Position numbers and translations under genes: made by a program. Positions 7,959-16,664 of a stretch of 36,045 bases of DNA are shown in pieces; within the stretch, counting starts at the first letter, position 1, and each line of letters starts with the position of its first letter. The DNA lies in the NCBI RefSeq assembly GCF_019801465.1, contig NZ_JAHVJA010000020.1, positions 1-36,045 of the forward strand, given 5' to 3'. The notes under the pieces are model-generated. The model worked only from the letters and a program-made list of their open reading frames with translations. It was not told the DNA's origin and did no database searches. The DNA comes from Leisingera daeponensis. GTDB lineage: Bacteria > Pseudomonadota > Alphaproteobacteria > Rhodobacterales > Rhodobacteraceae.

Positions 7959-9272
7959 ATGGCACAGCTTTACCCGTTTACCGACCCCGTCGCGGCCCGC
8001 ACCCATGGCCCTACCGTCATGATGTCGGGCGAAGGGTGTTGCGTCACTGACACCGATGGCCACACCTATCTGGACGCCGTCAGCGGATTGTGGTGTGCCT
8101 CGTTGGGGTTCTCAAACGACCGGCTGATCGCCGCCGCCGAGGGTCAAATGCGGCAACTGCCCTATTACCACAGCTTCATGGGGCGCTCGGCACAACCGAC
8201 CGAACAGCTTGCCGCCAAGATGGCCAGCCTGCTGCCGGGCGATTTGAACCACGTCTTCTTTGGCTGTTCAGGCTCCGAGGCGGTCGATACGGCGGCAAAA
8301 CTGGTCCGGTACTACTGGAACGCTAGGGGGCGGCCGAACAAGAAACGCATCATCGCCCGAGACGCCGCCTATCACGGGTCGGGAATTATCAGCGCCAGCC
8401 TGACCGGCATGTCTTATTGTCATGACGGGTTTGACCTCCCGGATGTCGCAGTGCTGCGCACCGGGCGGCCGAGCTATCTGCACGATGCCAAGCCCGGGGA
8501 AACCGAACGTGCATTCTCGTGCCGCCGGGCGCGGGAACTGGAAGCTCTGATCGAACAGGCCGGAGCAGACACCATTGGGGCCTTCATTGGTGAACCGGTC
8601 ATCGGCTCCGGTGGTGTGCTGCCGCCGCCGGACGGCTACTGGGAGGAGATCCAAGCGGTTCTGGCCCGGCACGACATCCTGCTGATCGCCGACGAAATCA
8701 TCACCGGCTTCGGCCGTACCGGGGCCTGGTTCGCGTCCGAGAAATACGGGCTGAAACCGGACCTGATGACCATGGCAAAACAGTTGACGGGGGCCTATTT
8801 TCCGCTGTCTGCCTTGGCGATATCGGATCGGGTGCATGACGCGATCGCGGCCGGGGCGCATGACCTTGGCACGTTCGGCCATGGATTCACCTATGGCGGG
8901 CACCCAGTCGGTTGTGCCGTCGCTCTGGAAGCGATCGCGATCTACGAAGAAATGGATCTGCCCGCGGTGGTGATGGATCGGTCGCGCATGCTGGAAGCAG
9001 CGCTCGAGCCGTTGAAATCGAACCCCGCGGTTGCCGACGTCCGCCTTGCGGGACTGATGGCCGGGGTAGAGCTGCATGACAAAAAAATCACCGCGCAAAC
9101 CTTACGCGAGGCAGAGACCCGCGGTGTGTTGCTGCGCCAGATCGGCGCCACCCTGGCGATCAGCCCGCCGCTAATCGTCTCCGACGAAGAAATCGCCCAG
9201 ATCGTGAGCGTTCTGAGCGACAGCCTGGCAAATGCCACCATCCATAAACCTGCAGGGAAAGAGACCGCATGA
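7959..9272 (+). CDS. Class III PLP-dependent aminotransferase (putrescine/omega-amine type)
   Basis: I take the ATG at 7959 (GAGG 5-6 bases upstream); two in-frame ATGs at 7926 and 7950 are possible but lack a site. The 437-residue enzyme shows the class III pattern. These include GHTYLDAVSGLWCASLGF near the start, the PLP-phosphate motif GCSGSEAVDTA, the YHG turn, and LLIADEIITGFGRTGAWF with the Asp that contacts the pyridine nitrogen. The Schiff-base Lys is in MTMAKQLTGAYFPLSA (about residue 274). It would transfer an amino group from an omega-amine such as putrescine or beta-alanine to pyruvate or a keto acid. The downstream amidase and aldehyde dehydrogenase fit putrescine to 4-aminobutyraldehyde. 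It is the first gene of the operon and overlaps the next by 4 bases. Confidence 0.9.
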   Translation: MAQLYPFTDPVAARTHGPTVMMSGEGCCVTDTDGHTYLDAVSGLWCASLGFSNDRLIAAAEGQMRQLPYYHSFMGRSAQPTEQLAAKMASLLPGDLNHVFFGCSGSEAVDTAAKLVRYYWNARGRPNKKRIIARDAAYHGSGIISASLTGMSYCHDGFDLPDVAVLRTGRPSYLHDAKPGETERAFSCRRARELEALIEQAGADTIGAFIGEPVIGSGGVLPPPDGYWEEIQAVLARHDILLIADEIITGFGRTGAWFASEKYGLKPDLMTMAKQLTGAYFPLSALAISDRVHDAIAAGAHDLGTFGHGFTYGGHPVGCAVALEAIAIYEEMDLPAVVMDRSRMLEAALEPLKSNPAVADVRLAGLMAGVELHDKKITAQTLREAETRGVLLRQIGATLAISPPLIVSDEEIAQIVSVLSDSLANATIHKPAGKETA

Positions 9273-10135
9273 ACGTCACCGTCGCCGCAACCCAGATGTC
9301 TTGTAGCTGGGACTGGGAAGAAAATATCACCAAGGCCGAAGGCATCATTCGCGACGCCGCCGCCGCCGGTGCCCAGATCGTCCTGCCGCAAGAGATGTTT
9401 GCCCACCACTTTTTTGCTTTCATGGACTGGAAAAGCGAATACTTCAAATTCGCCGAGCCTGTTGACGGGCCTACCGTGTCCCGGATGCGCAAGGTGGCCA
9501 AAGACAACAACGTCGTCATCCCGGTCAACTTTTTTGAGAAAGCCAACAACGCTTATTACAACACTACGGCTGTCGTAGATGCTGATGGCGAGGTGCTTGG
9601 CATCTACCGCAAGACCCATATTCCTGGTGGTCCTCCGGGCTGTTTCGAAAAGATCTATACCAGCTACGGCGATACCGGGTTCAAGGTGTTCGACACCGCC
9701 TATGGCCGGATCGGCACCGCGATCTGCTGGGATCAGTGGTTTCCGGAAAGCGCGCGGATCATGTGCCTGATGGGGGCAGAAATCCTGCTCTATCCGACTG
9801 GAATCGGCTCGGACTGCCACGAGCACTGGGAAACCGTGATGCGTGGCCACGCCGGCGCCAATGTGACCCCGCTGGTTGCGTCCAACCGCGTTGGTTATGA
9901 AAAAGGCGACCTGGGCGAGACGACCTTTTGGGGTCAAGCGTTTATCGCCGGGCCGAGGGCCGAGATTCTGCAGCGCGGCGACAAGACCAGCGACACCTTC
10001 ATGACCCATAGTTTCGATCTGGAAGCGATCCGCGAGATGCGGGCCGATTGGGGAGTGTTCCGCGACCGGCGGCCCGATGCCTATGGTCCGCTGCTGACAT
10101 TGGACGGATCGACCCCGCCGCTGCGGGCTCCGTGA
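9269..10135 (+). CDS. Carbon-nitrogen hydrolase, N-carbamoylputrescine amidase-like
   Basis: Nitrilase-superfamily enzyme of 288 residues, the usual length. The Glu-Lys-Cys triad is visible: E42 in VLPQEMF, K115 in YRKTHIP, C153 in ICWDQWFPE. The ICWDQWFPEsAR segment and the early QEMF-HHFF are characteristic of N-carbamoylputrescine amidase (AguB) and close beta-ureidopropionase relatives, which remove a carbamoyl group as CO2 and NH3. Translationally coupled (ATGA) to the aminotransferase, which would take the freed putrescine. No AguA-type agmatine deiminase is in the window, so the carbamoylated substrate would come from elsewhere or from outside the cell. An alternative is a carbamoylated beta-amino acid. 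Confidence 0.88.
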   Translation: MNVTVAATQMSCSWDWEENITKAEGIIRDAAAAGAQIVLPQEMFAHHFFAFMDWKSEYFKFAEPVDGPTVSRMRKVAKDNNVVIPVNFFEKANNAYYNTTAVVDADGEVLGIYRKTHIPGGPPGCFEKIYTSYGDTGFKVFDTAYGRIGTAICWDQWFPESARIMCLMGAEILLYPTGIGSDCHEHWETVMRGHAGANVTPLVASNRVGYEKGDLGETTFWGQAFIAGPRAEILQRGDKTSDTFMTHSFDLEAIREMRADWGVFRDRRPDAYGPLLTLDGSTPPLRAP

Positions 10136-10822
10136 ATGTACGTTCCCGCTGCATTTGGTGAAACGCGCGTGGGGCCCTTGATCCGGTTTATCGACGATCA
10201 GGGGCTGGCGTCGCTGGTTCATGCCGACGAGGATGGGATTGATATCACGCATGTGCCCGTTTTGCGCGCCGCCCGCGGGGGCGACGCGTCCGAGGCATCC
10301 CTCATCGGGCTGCGCCTGGAGGCCCATGTCGCGCGGGCAAACCCGCTGGTGCGGAGGCTCGTGGCCAAACCGGACCTTACAGTGGCCTGGCTGGGTGCCA
10401 ACTCGTACGTCTCGGCGGAATGGTACGGTGAAAAGCCTGCGGTTCCCACATGGAACTACATGGCCGTACATCTGCATTGCCGCGCAGTGATCTTTGAGGA
10501 TCGGGACCGGTTGCAGGATCTGCTGAAAAGAACTGCAGATTGGCATGAACCGCGTGTTGGCGGCAGGTGGACGCTGGATCATGATGCCGCGGACTATGCC
10601 GATCAGTTGCTGCCGGGAATTGTCGGGATCGACCTTGTGGTCGAGTCCCACGAGGCGATCTTCAAACTGCACCAGAACCACCCGGCCAAGAATGCAAACC
10701 TGGTCGCCGACGCGCTGGCGCGACAGCCCCGCACTGATTGCCACACAGTCAGCACGATGATGCGGGAAAAGATCAAGGAACGGTCACAGGCGGGTCCCTT
10801 GCCGGCCGGATCATCTGACTGA
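10136..10822 (+). CDS. PaiB-family FMN-binding protein
   Basis: The 228-residue protein starts directly after the amidase stop and opens with MYVPAAFGE, the hallmark N-terminus of the PaiB / FMN-binding split-barrel family. Further family features are [12 protein letters not shown], a Tyr-rich segment [23 protein letters not shown], and the late [16 protein letters not shown]. PaiB was named as a negative regulator of sporulation genes in Bacillus, next to the polyamine acetyltransferase PaiA; the biochemical role in proteobacteria is unsettled (flavin or heme-type ligand, or regulator). Placement inside an apparent polyamine operon supports a link to amine metabolism. Confidence 0.88.
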   Translation: MYVPAAFGETRVGPLIRFIDDQGLASLVHADEDGIDITHVPVLRAARGGDASEASLIGLRLEAHVARANPLVRRLVAKPDLTVAWLGANSYVSAEWYGEKPAVPTWNYMAVHLHCRAVIFEDRDRLQDLLKRTADWHEPRVGGRWTLDHDAADYADQLLPGIVGIDLVVESHEAIFKLHQNHPAKNANLVADALARQPRTDCHTVSTMMREKIKERSQAGPLPAGSSD

Positions 10823-10841
10823 AATTCAACAGGAGAATGAC

Positions 10842-12491
10842 ATGAAGCTCACGACCCGAACTGGATCAAGCATTTCACCCCATGTTCATGAAATGGCCGA
10901 TGCAGCGCGCGCCGGCCGGATGGATCGGCGCGAGTTTCTGACCACAGCCAGTGCCCTGGGGGTCACCACCGCGTCTGCTTTCGCCATGGCCGGTCTTCCG
11001 CTGCCGGCATCGGCCCAGAGCGAAACCCCGAAAAAGGGTGGCATCCTGCGGATTTCGATGAGCGTATTGCAACCCAAGGACCCGCGCACCTTCGACTGGA
11101 CGCAGATGTCCAACATCGCGCGCACCATCATGGAGCCGCTGGTCAGCTATGAACCGGACGCGACGTTCAAACCGATGCTTCTGGAAGCGTGGTCGGCGAA
11201 CGACGACGCGACCGAATACACATTGAATGTGCGTAAAGGTGTGACATGGAACAATGGCGAAGCCTTCACCGCCGATGACGTCGTGTCCAACCTGGAACGA
11301 TGGTGCGACAAGTCGGTCGAAGGCAATTCCATGGCGGCCCGCATGGGGTCGCTGATCGACCCCGAAACCGGCAAGGCACGGGCGGGTGCAATCGAAAAGA
11401 TCGACGATTACACCGTCAAGCTGACGCCCTCGCAATCGGATATCACGCTGATTCCGGGCATGTCGGATTACCCGGCGTTGCTTGTCCATCGCGATTTCGA
11501 TTTATCAGGTGGTGATTACGTTGCTCACCCGGTTGGCACCGGTCCGTTCGAACTGGTGTCGTTCGAGGTCGGTGGTAGGGCCATCGTCAAACGGCGCGAG
11601 AATGGACAGTGGTGGGGCGGCGAGACGCACCTTGACGGGATCGAATTCATCGACACTGGAACCGATCCTTCACTGCTGATCGCGGCGTACGACGCGGGCG
11701 ATGTCGATATGAACTATGAAACATCCCCGGAATTTGCCGAACTCCTGGTCGCCAACGGCCTGGTACAGCACGAAGCCGTGACCGCAAGCACGATTGTTGC
11801 TCGAATGAACGTGAACAGCCCGCCCTATGATGACAAGCGTGTGCGCAACGCCGTTCAGCTTGCGGTAGACAAGGGTATCGTCCTTGAACTGGGCTATAAC
11901 GGGGCGGGCACCATCGGGGAAAACCACCATGTGTCGCCAATTCACCCGGAATACGCCGATCTTCCCGTGGTCGGGCGCGACGTCGAAAAGGCGCGCGCGC
12001 TGATGGAAGAAGCGGGCCAGACCGATTTCGAACACGAAATCATTTCTCTCAATGACGGCTACGATCTGGTTACGGCAGACGCGGTCGGTGCGCAGCTGCG
12101 CGATGCCGGGTTCAGCGTCAAACGGACGATAATGCCGGGCGCGACATTCTGGAATGACTGGACCAAGTATCCGTTTTCCCTGACGCAATGGGCGCAGAGG
12201 CCGCTTGGCGTTCAGGTTCTGGCGCTTGCTTATCAGTCAGATGGCGCTTGGAACGAAACCGGGTATGCAGATGCTGAATTCGATTCAATGCTCGCTGAGG
12301 CGCTGACAATCGTCGACGTCGACAAGCGGCGCGAGCTGATGGTGAAGATCGAGGCCAAGCTTCAGGATTCCGGCGTCATCGTGCAGCCGTTCTGGCGCAA
12401 GGTCTTCATTCACAGTCAGCCAAAGGTGAAAAATCTGAACATTCGGCCCGATCTGATCCAGGATCTGTCAACCGTTTGGTTGGACACCTGA
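10842..12491 (+). CDS. ABC transporter substrate-binding protein, family 5, Tat-exported
   Basis: 549 residues with AGGAG 6-7 bases before the ATG. Residues 26-58 form a twin-arginine signal ([19 protein letters not shown], hydrophobic core, ASAQS), so the protein is exported folded. The mature part follows the peptide/opine/nickel SBP family 5: [65 protein letters not shown], and the [14 protein letters not shown] block. It would capture a small peptide, opine or amine derivative for import. No DppB/C permease or ATPase of the matching family is in the window, so it is an orphan receptor that must borrow a transporter. Its place inside the catabolic operon suggests it brings in the operon's substrate. 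Confidence 0.9.
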   Translation: MKLTTRTGSSISPHVHEMADAARAGRMDRREFLTTASALGVTTASAFAMAGLPLPASAQSETPKKGGILRISMSVLQPKDPRTFDWTQMSNIARTIMEPLVSYEPDATFKPMLLEAWSANDDATEYTLNVRKGVTWNNGEAFTADDVVSNLERWCDKSVEGNSMAARMGSLIDPETGKARAGAIEKIDDYTVKLTPSQSDITLIPGMSDYPALLVHRDFDLSGGDYVAHPVGTGPFELVSFEVGGRAIVKRRENGQWWGGETHLDGIEFIDTGTDPSLLIAAYDAGDVDMNYETSPEFAELLVANGLVQHEAVTASTIVARMNVNSPPYDDKRVRNAVQLAVDKGIVLELGYNGAGTIGENHHVSPIHPEYADLPVVGRDVEKARALMEEAGQTDFEHEIISLNDGYDLVTADAVGAQLRDAGFSVKRTIMPGATFWNDWTKYPFSLTQWAQRPLGVQVLALAYQSDGAWNETGYADAEFDSMLAEALTIVDVDKRRELMVKIEAKLQDSGVIVQPFWRKVFIHSQPKVKNLNIRPDLIQDLSTVWLDT

Positions 12492-12550
12492 TCGCCTGAG
12501 TGGAGCCCATTCGCCAATGGCGCTGAAAATCACAGTTGGAAGGACACATG

Positions 12551-14002
12551 ATGCCGCAACTCGAGTCTTTCTGGAGCAACCACATTGATGGCGAATGGAT
12601 CCCCGGGGGGGCTGCTCCGATTGACGTGACAGATCCTGCAACGGGTGCGGTTCTCTGTCGGCAAGCCATGGCAGATGCCGCCGACGTGAACCGCGCTGTC
12701 GCCGCCGCCCGCCGGGTCCACGACTCGGGCGCATTGAAAGATATGCGCCCGGTCGAGCGTGCCCGACTCGTGCAGGGCATGGGCCGTTTTATCGAGGAAA
12801 ACGCTGGAGACATCGCGCGCACCCTCACGCTTGAACAGGGCAAGCCGCTTTGGGAAAGCCGGATCGAGGTTTCGGGCGCGGCGCGGTTCTTTGAATACTA
12901 CGGCAATCAGGCCGATACCCTCGAAGGCCGGTCGATCCCGCTTGGTGCAGGGTATCTGGATTTCACCGATTATGAACCTTACGGCGTGACCGCGCATATC
13001 GTTCCCTGGAACTTTCCGTTCGAGATGACAGCCCGCTCGATGGCGCCGGCACTGGCAACGGGCAATACCTGCATCGTCAAGACCCCTGAGTTGACTCCGC
13101 TGAGCAACGCCTGGCTGGCCCGCGCCGCGGAGGCGGTTGGCTTGCCGCCCGGTGCGGTCAACGTGATCTGCGGCCACGGACCCGAAGCGGGTGCGGCGCT
13201 GGCGGGGCATCCGGATGTCAATCTGGTCGTCTTTACTGGCTCGGTGCCCACCGGCGTGGCCATCGCGCGCGCGGCGGCCAATAACGTGGTGCCGTCGATT
13301 CTTGAACTGGGCGGCAAGTCCGCTGCCATCGTGCATGACGATGCCGATCTCGACGCATTCGAGACCGACATGCGATATGGGATCTTCTTTAACGCCGGTC
13401 AGATCTGTTCGGCGATGAGCCGGGTCATCGTCCACCAAAGCCGCCATGACGAACTTGTCGAGCGCGCGGCAAAACTCGCCAATAGCCTGTCGGTTGGTCC
13501 GGGCATTGACCGCGGTACGGACGGCCCGACCATGGGCGCGATGGTTTCCCTGGCACAGCGCGACCGCGCGCTGGCCATGGTTTCCAGTGCCGGAGCCGAT
13601 GGGGCAAAGGTGGTTGCCGGAGGCCGCAGCCTGAATATTCCCGGTGCCTTTCTGGAGCCGACAGTAGTCACAGGGGTATCGCCAGCCAGCGAGATCGCAC
13701 AGCAGGAAGTGTTCGGCCCGGTCCTGACCGTCCTGCCGTTCCGCACCGATGCCGAGGCGATCGAAATCGCCAACGGTACGCAATACGGGCTGGTGGGTGG
13801 CGTCTTTACCGCCGATCTGGACCGTGCCACACGCGCGGCCCGCGCCATTCGTGGCGGGCAGATCTTTGTTAACGAGTGGTTCGCTGGCGGCGTCGAAACC
13901 CCCTTTGGCGGGGTTGGAAAATCCGGGTACGGCCGCGAGAAGGGCCGCGAGGCGCTGTTTAACTACGTTCAGACCAAGAATATCGCAATCCGGATGCGCT
14001 GA
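12551..14002 (+). CDS. NAD(P)-dependent aldehyde dehydrogenase (aminoaldehyde/succinate-semialdehyde type)
   Basis: Two adjacent ATGs (12548, 12551) follow GGAAGGA; the second gives better spacing. The 483-residue protein has all aldehyde dehydrogenase landmarks: VPWNFP, the FTGSVPTG nucleotide-binding turn, general base Glu in ILELGGKS (about E252), catalytic Cys in FNAGQICSAMSR (about C286), the QQEVFGPVLTVLPF segment and TPFGGVGKSGYGREKG. Such enzymes oxidise aminoaldehydes or semialdehydes to acids. Here the likely substrate is the aldehyde made by the upstream aminotransferase, for example 4-aminobutyraldehyde to GABA. It is 59 bases after the binding-protein gene and the last enzyme of the operon. 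Confidence 0.9.
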   Translation: MPQLESFWSNHIDGEWIPGGAAPIDVTDPATGAVLCRQAMADAADVNRAVAAARRVHDSGALKDMRPVERARLVQGMGRFIEENAGDIARTLTLEQGKPLWESRIEVSGAARFFEYYGNQADTLEGRSIPLGAGYLDFTDYEPYGVTAHIVPWNFPFEMTARSMAPALATGNTCIVKTPELTPLSNAWLARAAEAVGLPPGAVNVICGHGPEAGAALAGHPDVNLVVFTGSVPTGVAIARAAANNVVPSILELGGKSAAIVHDDADLDAFETDMRYGIFFNAGQICSAMSRVIVHQSRHDELVERAAKLANSLSVGPGIDRGTDGPTMGAMVSLAQRDRALAMVSSAGADGAKVVAGGRSLNIPGAFLEPTVVTGVSPASEIAQQEVFGPVLTVLPFRTDAEAIEIANGTQYGLVGGVFTADLDRATRAARAIRGGQIFVNEWFAGGVETPFGGVGKSGYGREKGREALFNYVQTKNIAIRMR

Positions 14003-14077
14003 GGCGTATCCGCACCCAAACATCGGCACAACGCACTGATCGCCGGATGTGCATCCCCCCAGAAAAGGACAATATCA

Positions 14078-14968
14078 ATGCGTCTACGTTTCCTGAAAAT
14101 GGTCGTCGCGGTAGCAGCCATGTTCGCCGGTGTTGCGCAGGCTGACGAAATCACCGTCGGTGGAAAGAACTTTACCGAACAATTTCTGCTGTCGTCGATG
14201 ACGGCGCAATTGCTTGAAGCCAATGGCTTTGACGTCGATATCCGGAGCGGCATGGGCTCGGCCGCAGTGCGCCAGGCTATGGAAAACGGCCAGATCGACG
14301 TCTACTGGGAGTACACTGGCACGTCGCTGATCACCTACAACAAGGTGGCCGAAAGGCTGGACGCTGACGAAACCTATATAAGGGTAAAGGAACTGGATGC
14401 CGCTAAGGGTATCGTTTGGTTGAATCCGTCCAGGGCCAACAGCACCTATGCCTTGGCGATGCGGTCGGATCGGGCCAGGGAACTGGGTATCGCCACGGAT
14501 TCCGATCTTGCGGCCCGCCTGAACGGAAATCCCGACCTGACACTGGCAGCAAACACCGAATTTTATGCGCGCCCCGACGGGCTGAAGCCATTCCAGAAAG
14601 CCTATGGTTTTGAAATCCCTCGCGACCGGGTCGTTCGAATGGATGCTGGCCTAATCCATGAGGCCCTGAAGAACGGCGATGTTGATGTGGGCATCGTCAT
14701 TGCGACTGATGGGAAAATCCCCGCACTCGATCTGGTCACGCTTGAAGATGACCAGGGCTTCTTTCCAGCCTATGCGCTGGTACCGGTCGCGCGTATCGAA
14801 GCGCTGAAAGCCAACCAAAGTATCGGCGGACTGCTGAATGCCCTCTCGTCCAAGCTCGATGATGCGACAATGGCCAAGCTGAATGCCCGCGTTGATGTTG
14901 AAAGGGAATCCATCGAACAGGTGGCAGCAGATTTTCTAAAGAAAGCCGGTTTGATCAATCGGGAGTAA
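14078..14968 (+). CDS. Quaternary-amine (glycine betaine/choline/carnitine-type) substrate-binding protein, orphan
   Basis: 296 residues with AAAAGGAC upstream of the ATG and a Sec signal ending GVAQA-DE. The mature protein starts EITVGGKNFTEQFLLSSMTAQLLEANGF and contains GSAAVRQAMENGQIDVYWEYTG, both typical of OpuBC/OsmF-type receptors, whose two lobes close on a quaternary ammonium group. The protein has exactly the length of the receptor at 24203-25093 and is strongly alike in protein and DNA, so one is a duplicate of the other. No permease or ATPase adjoins it. It may feed the importer encoded at 21630-24170, widening its substrate range, or be a leftover of a deleted second operon, since a scar follows immediately. 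Confidence 0.9.
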   Translation: MRLRFLKMVVAVAAMFAGVAQADEITVGGKNFTEQFLLSSMTAQLLEANGFDVDIRSGMGSAAVRQAMENGQIDVYWEYTGTSLITYNKVAERLDADETYIRVKELDAAKGIVWLNPSRANSTYALAMRSDRARELGIATDSDLAARLNGNPDLTLAANTEFYARPDGLKPFQKAYGFEIPRDRVVRMDAGLIHEALKNGDVDVGIVIATDGKIPALDLVTLEDDQGFFPAYALVPVARIEALKANQSIGGLLNALSSKLDDATMAKLNARVDVERESIEQVAADFLKKAGLINRE

Positions 14969-15041
14969 TGGCCGGTCTGCTACGAGTGCCTGCACCGGCG
15001 GCGCCTGGATGCTCCACACCCGGCCCGCCTAAGCCCCGGCG

Positions 15042-15340
15042 ATCCGGGCGGCGGCGGATGCCGGCGGGCAGGGGCTGGATCTGAGCGAATTCGACGTGGC
15101 GGTGCTGGCGGCCATTGCCTACCACCAGCCGGTCACCCGCGACGGGCTGAAGGAGATCTTCGGCAAGGAAATCAGCCGGGACCTGACCGGCCGGCTGCAC
15201 GCCCGCGGCCTGATCGCCACCGGCGCGGGGCGCCCTACACCTTCGTCACCACCGGGCAGTTCCTGGCGGCCTTCGGGCTGGAGTCCCTGAGCGACCTGCC
15301 GGACCGGGAGCAGCTGGAGGAGCCGGGCTGGCCGCATCGT
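15042..15340 (+). pseudogene. scpB: scpB (segregation and condensation protein B) remnant
   Basis: The plus strand reads LSEFDVAVLAAIAYHQPVTR, DGLKEIFGKEISRDLTGRLH, ARGLIATG. After a frame change near 15230 it continues PYTFVTTGQFLAAFGLESLSDLP. This is the second winged-helix domain of ScpB (AxIAYxQPVTR, RGLIxxxG, G-x-PxTFVTTxxFLxxFGLxSLxDLP). The N-terminal domain is missing, the loop before PYTF has lost several codons and the frame, and no start site is present. ScpB works with SMC and ScpA in chromosome segregation; plasmid-borne relatives exist in Rhodobacterales. The remnant suggests recombination involving another replicon or a lost segregation operon. Confidence 0.7.
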
Positions 15341-15351
15341 GACGCTGCCTG

Positions 15352-15450
15352 TCAGTCAGGCAGAACGGGCTCCAACCGCAGTTTCATGTAATTTGCCCGT
15401 TGCTTCATACCTGCACATCCGGAGAAAAACCTCACCAGCCGCCGCGCCGA
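15352..15450 (-). pseudogene. AraC-family HTH remnant
   Basis: On the minus strand the frame ending at the TGA (15354-15352) reads SARRLVRFFSGCAGMKQRAN, then YMKLRLEP. It parallels the AraC recognition region of the regulator at 16665 (TRQMERLFSKFAGMTPKAF, then YMKLRLEH). Similarity then stops abruptly and the second HTH helix pair is replaced by a short tail. It is a scrap of about 30 codons abutting the scpB remnant in the opposite orientation, so two broken genes are joined here. Confidence 0.5.
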
Positions 15451-15611
15451 TACAACCGGGCGGAACAACCTCAGGGTCCCAATAGAGGCCTACAAAACTG
15501 CAAGCCGTCTTGCACAAACCGATGGCCAGGCTCCCGGAGCCCGTCGGGATCTTTCTATCTTTGCCGATCTCCAGGGCGACAGCCGCGCTTTTAGCAGGAG
15601 GTCCGTTCATC

Positions 15612-16409
15612 TCATTCGACGGCCTTTTGCACGTGAGCCAGCCAATTCGCAATTTCAGCCGTTCTGGCTTTTTCGGATAGCTCTTCGGATTTGCCCCCCA
15701 GACGGGTCGCTGCATCAAGGTCTGTTTCAGCGATGCGCAAGTCGCTAACCAGACTGGAGGCATTCATAAAGATGCTGGTTTCGTCGGAAACAGAATCCGC
15801 AATGGAACTGATTGGCATTTCGGGATGGTATTGCATTCCCCAAAAATCCACACCGTTGACATCATACACCATCGCCTGAACCTGGCTGTGGTCGTTATAT
15901 GCCATCAACGTGGCGCCTGGCGGAAGCTCTTGCACCTCGTCTCTGTGCACGCAGGGAACGCAATACCCGTCTGACCGCGTCGCCATCATTGGGTGGGTGC
16001 GACCGTCCGGTGTCATCCTGATGTTTCGTGCTAGACCGATTTCCATACCTTTTCGACAAGTGCCCACCTTGCCGCCCAGCAAGAGCGCAGCAAGCTGCAA
16101 ACCGTTGCATGATCCGATTACGGGCAGGCCTGCCTTCAAAACAAGTTCTCCTGCTTCCCGCAAGACCCTGGCCTCAGTCGCTTCGACGGACCAGGGCACG
16201 CCCGCCCCGGTAAGAACAACACCGTCTGCGGTTTCTAAATCGCTCTGAGACAGTGGAGTTCTGTAGGGTTCGGCTACCGCGACAGACAGATGCTCAGCAT
16301 TTGCCCGCAAAGCGGCCTCATAATATGTTGAAGCAACAGGCAGGTTTCTGGCCCTTCTGTGGTCAACTACCTCAGGGCTGTTGGACTCCACGATGAGTAT
16401 TTTTGTCAT
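15612..16409 (-). CDS. Class I glutamine amidotransferase-like protein
   Basis: The 265-residue protein (ATG at 16409; an in-frame GTG lies three codons upstream) is a free-standing class I GATase domain. The triad is intact: Cys101 in VIGSCNGLQLAALLLGG, His195 and Glu197 in GMQYHPEM. The substrate-loop motif VVLTGAGVPWS is in place. A C-terminal 60-residue helical extension follows the catalytic core. Such stand-alone GMP-synthase-like proteins hydrolyse glutamine or gamma-glutamyl amides; a partner synthetase is not visible. It lies 255 bases downstream of, and on the same strand as, the GlxA-type regulator and mttB, so a role in handling a nitrogenous substrate of that cluster is plausible. 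The exact reaction is unknown. Confidence 0.82.
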   Translation of the reverse strand: MTKILIVESNSPEVVDHRRARNLPVASTYYEAALRANAEHLSVAVAEPYRTPLSQSDLETADGVVLTGAGVPWSVEATEARVLREAGELVLKAGLPVIGSCNGLQLAALLLGGKVGTCRKGMEIGLARNIRMTPDGRTHPMMATRSDGYCVPCVHRDEVQELPPGATLMAYNDHSQVQAMVYDVNGVDFWGMQYHPEMPISSIADSVSDETSIFMNASSLVSDLRIAETDLDAATRLGGKSEELSEKARTAEIANWLAHVQKAVE

Positions 16410-16664
16410 GTTAAACACCTGTTCATTTCAACGGTCAGTTGGCGTATTGCGTCCGGTTCGGGCCAGCTTCTCCTGTGCGAGGTCTTTCCCATCCGGAAGC
16501 AATGCCGGAACGAAAGCGGGGTGACGGACTGTAAACATTGCAGTGCCAAGGCAAGCCTGCGGGTCTTGCCCCAGGTGAACAGCCCAAGTTTACAAGAGTA
16601 TCCATGGCGCCTGCAGTCTCTTTCTGAGTTCGCAGAAGCCTGTCCGGTTCGCGCGGCGGTTCCA
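16410..16664. other. Intergenic stretch, nothing recognised
   Basis: 255 bases between the amidotransferase start and the 3' end of the GlxA-type regulator. I see no gene, terminator or clear repeat. It presumably contains the amidotransferase promoter. Confidence 0.4.

Noticed and set aside
8942-10744. 600-codon minus-strand open frame opposite the amine operon
   Set aside because: Shadow of the aminotransferase, amidase and PaiB-like genes; no ribosome-binding site or family resemblance.
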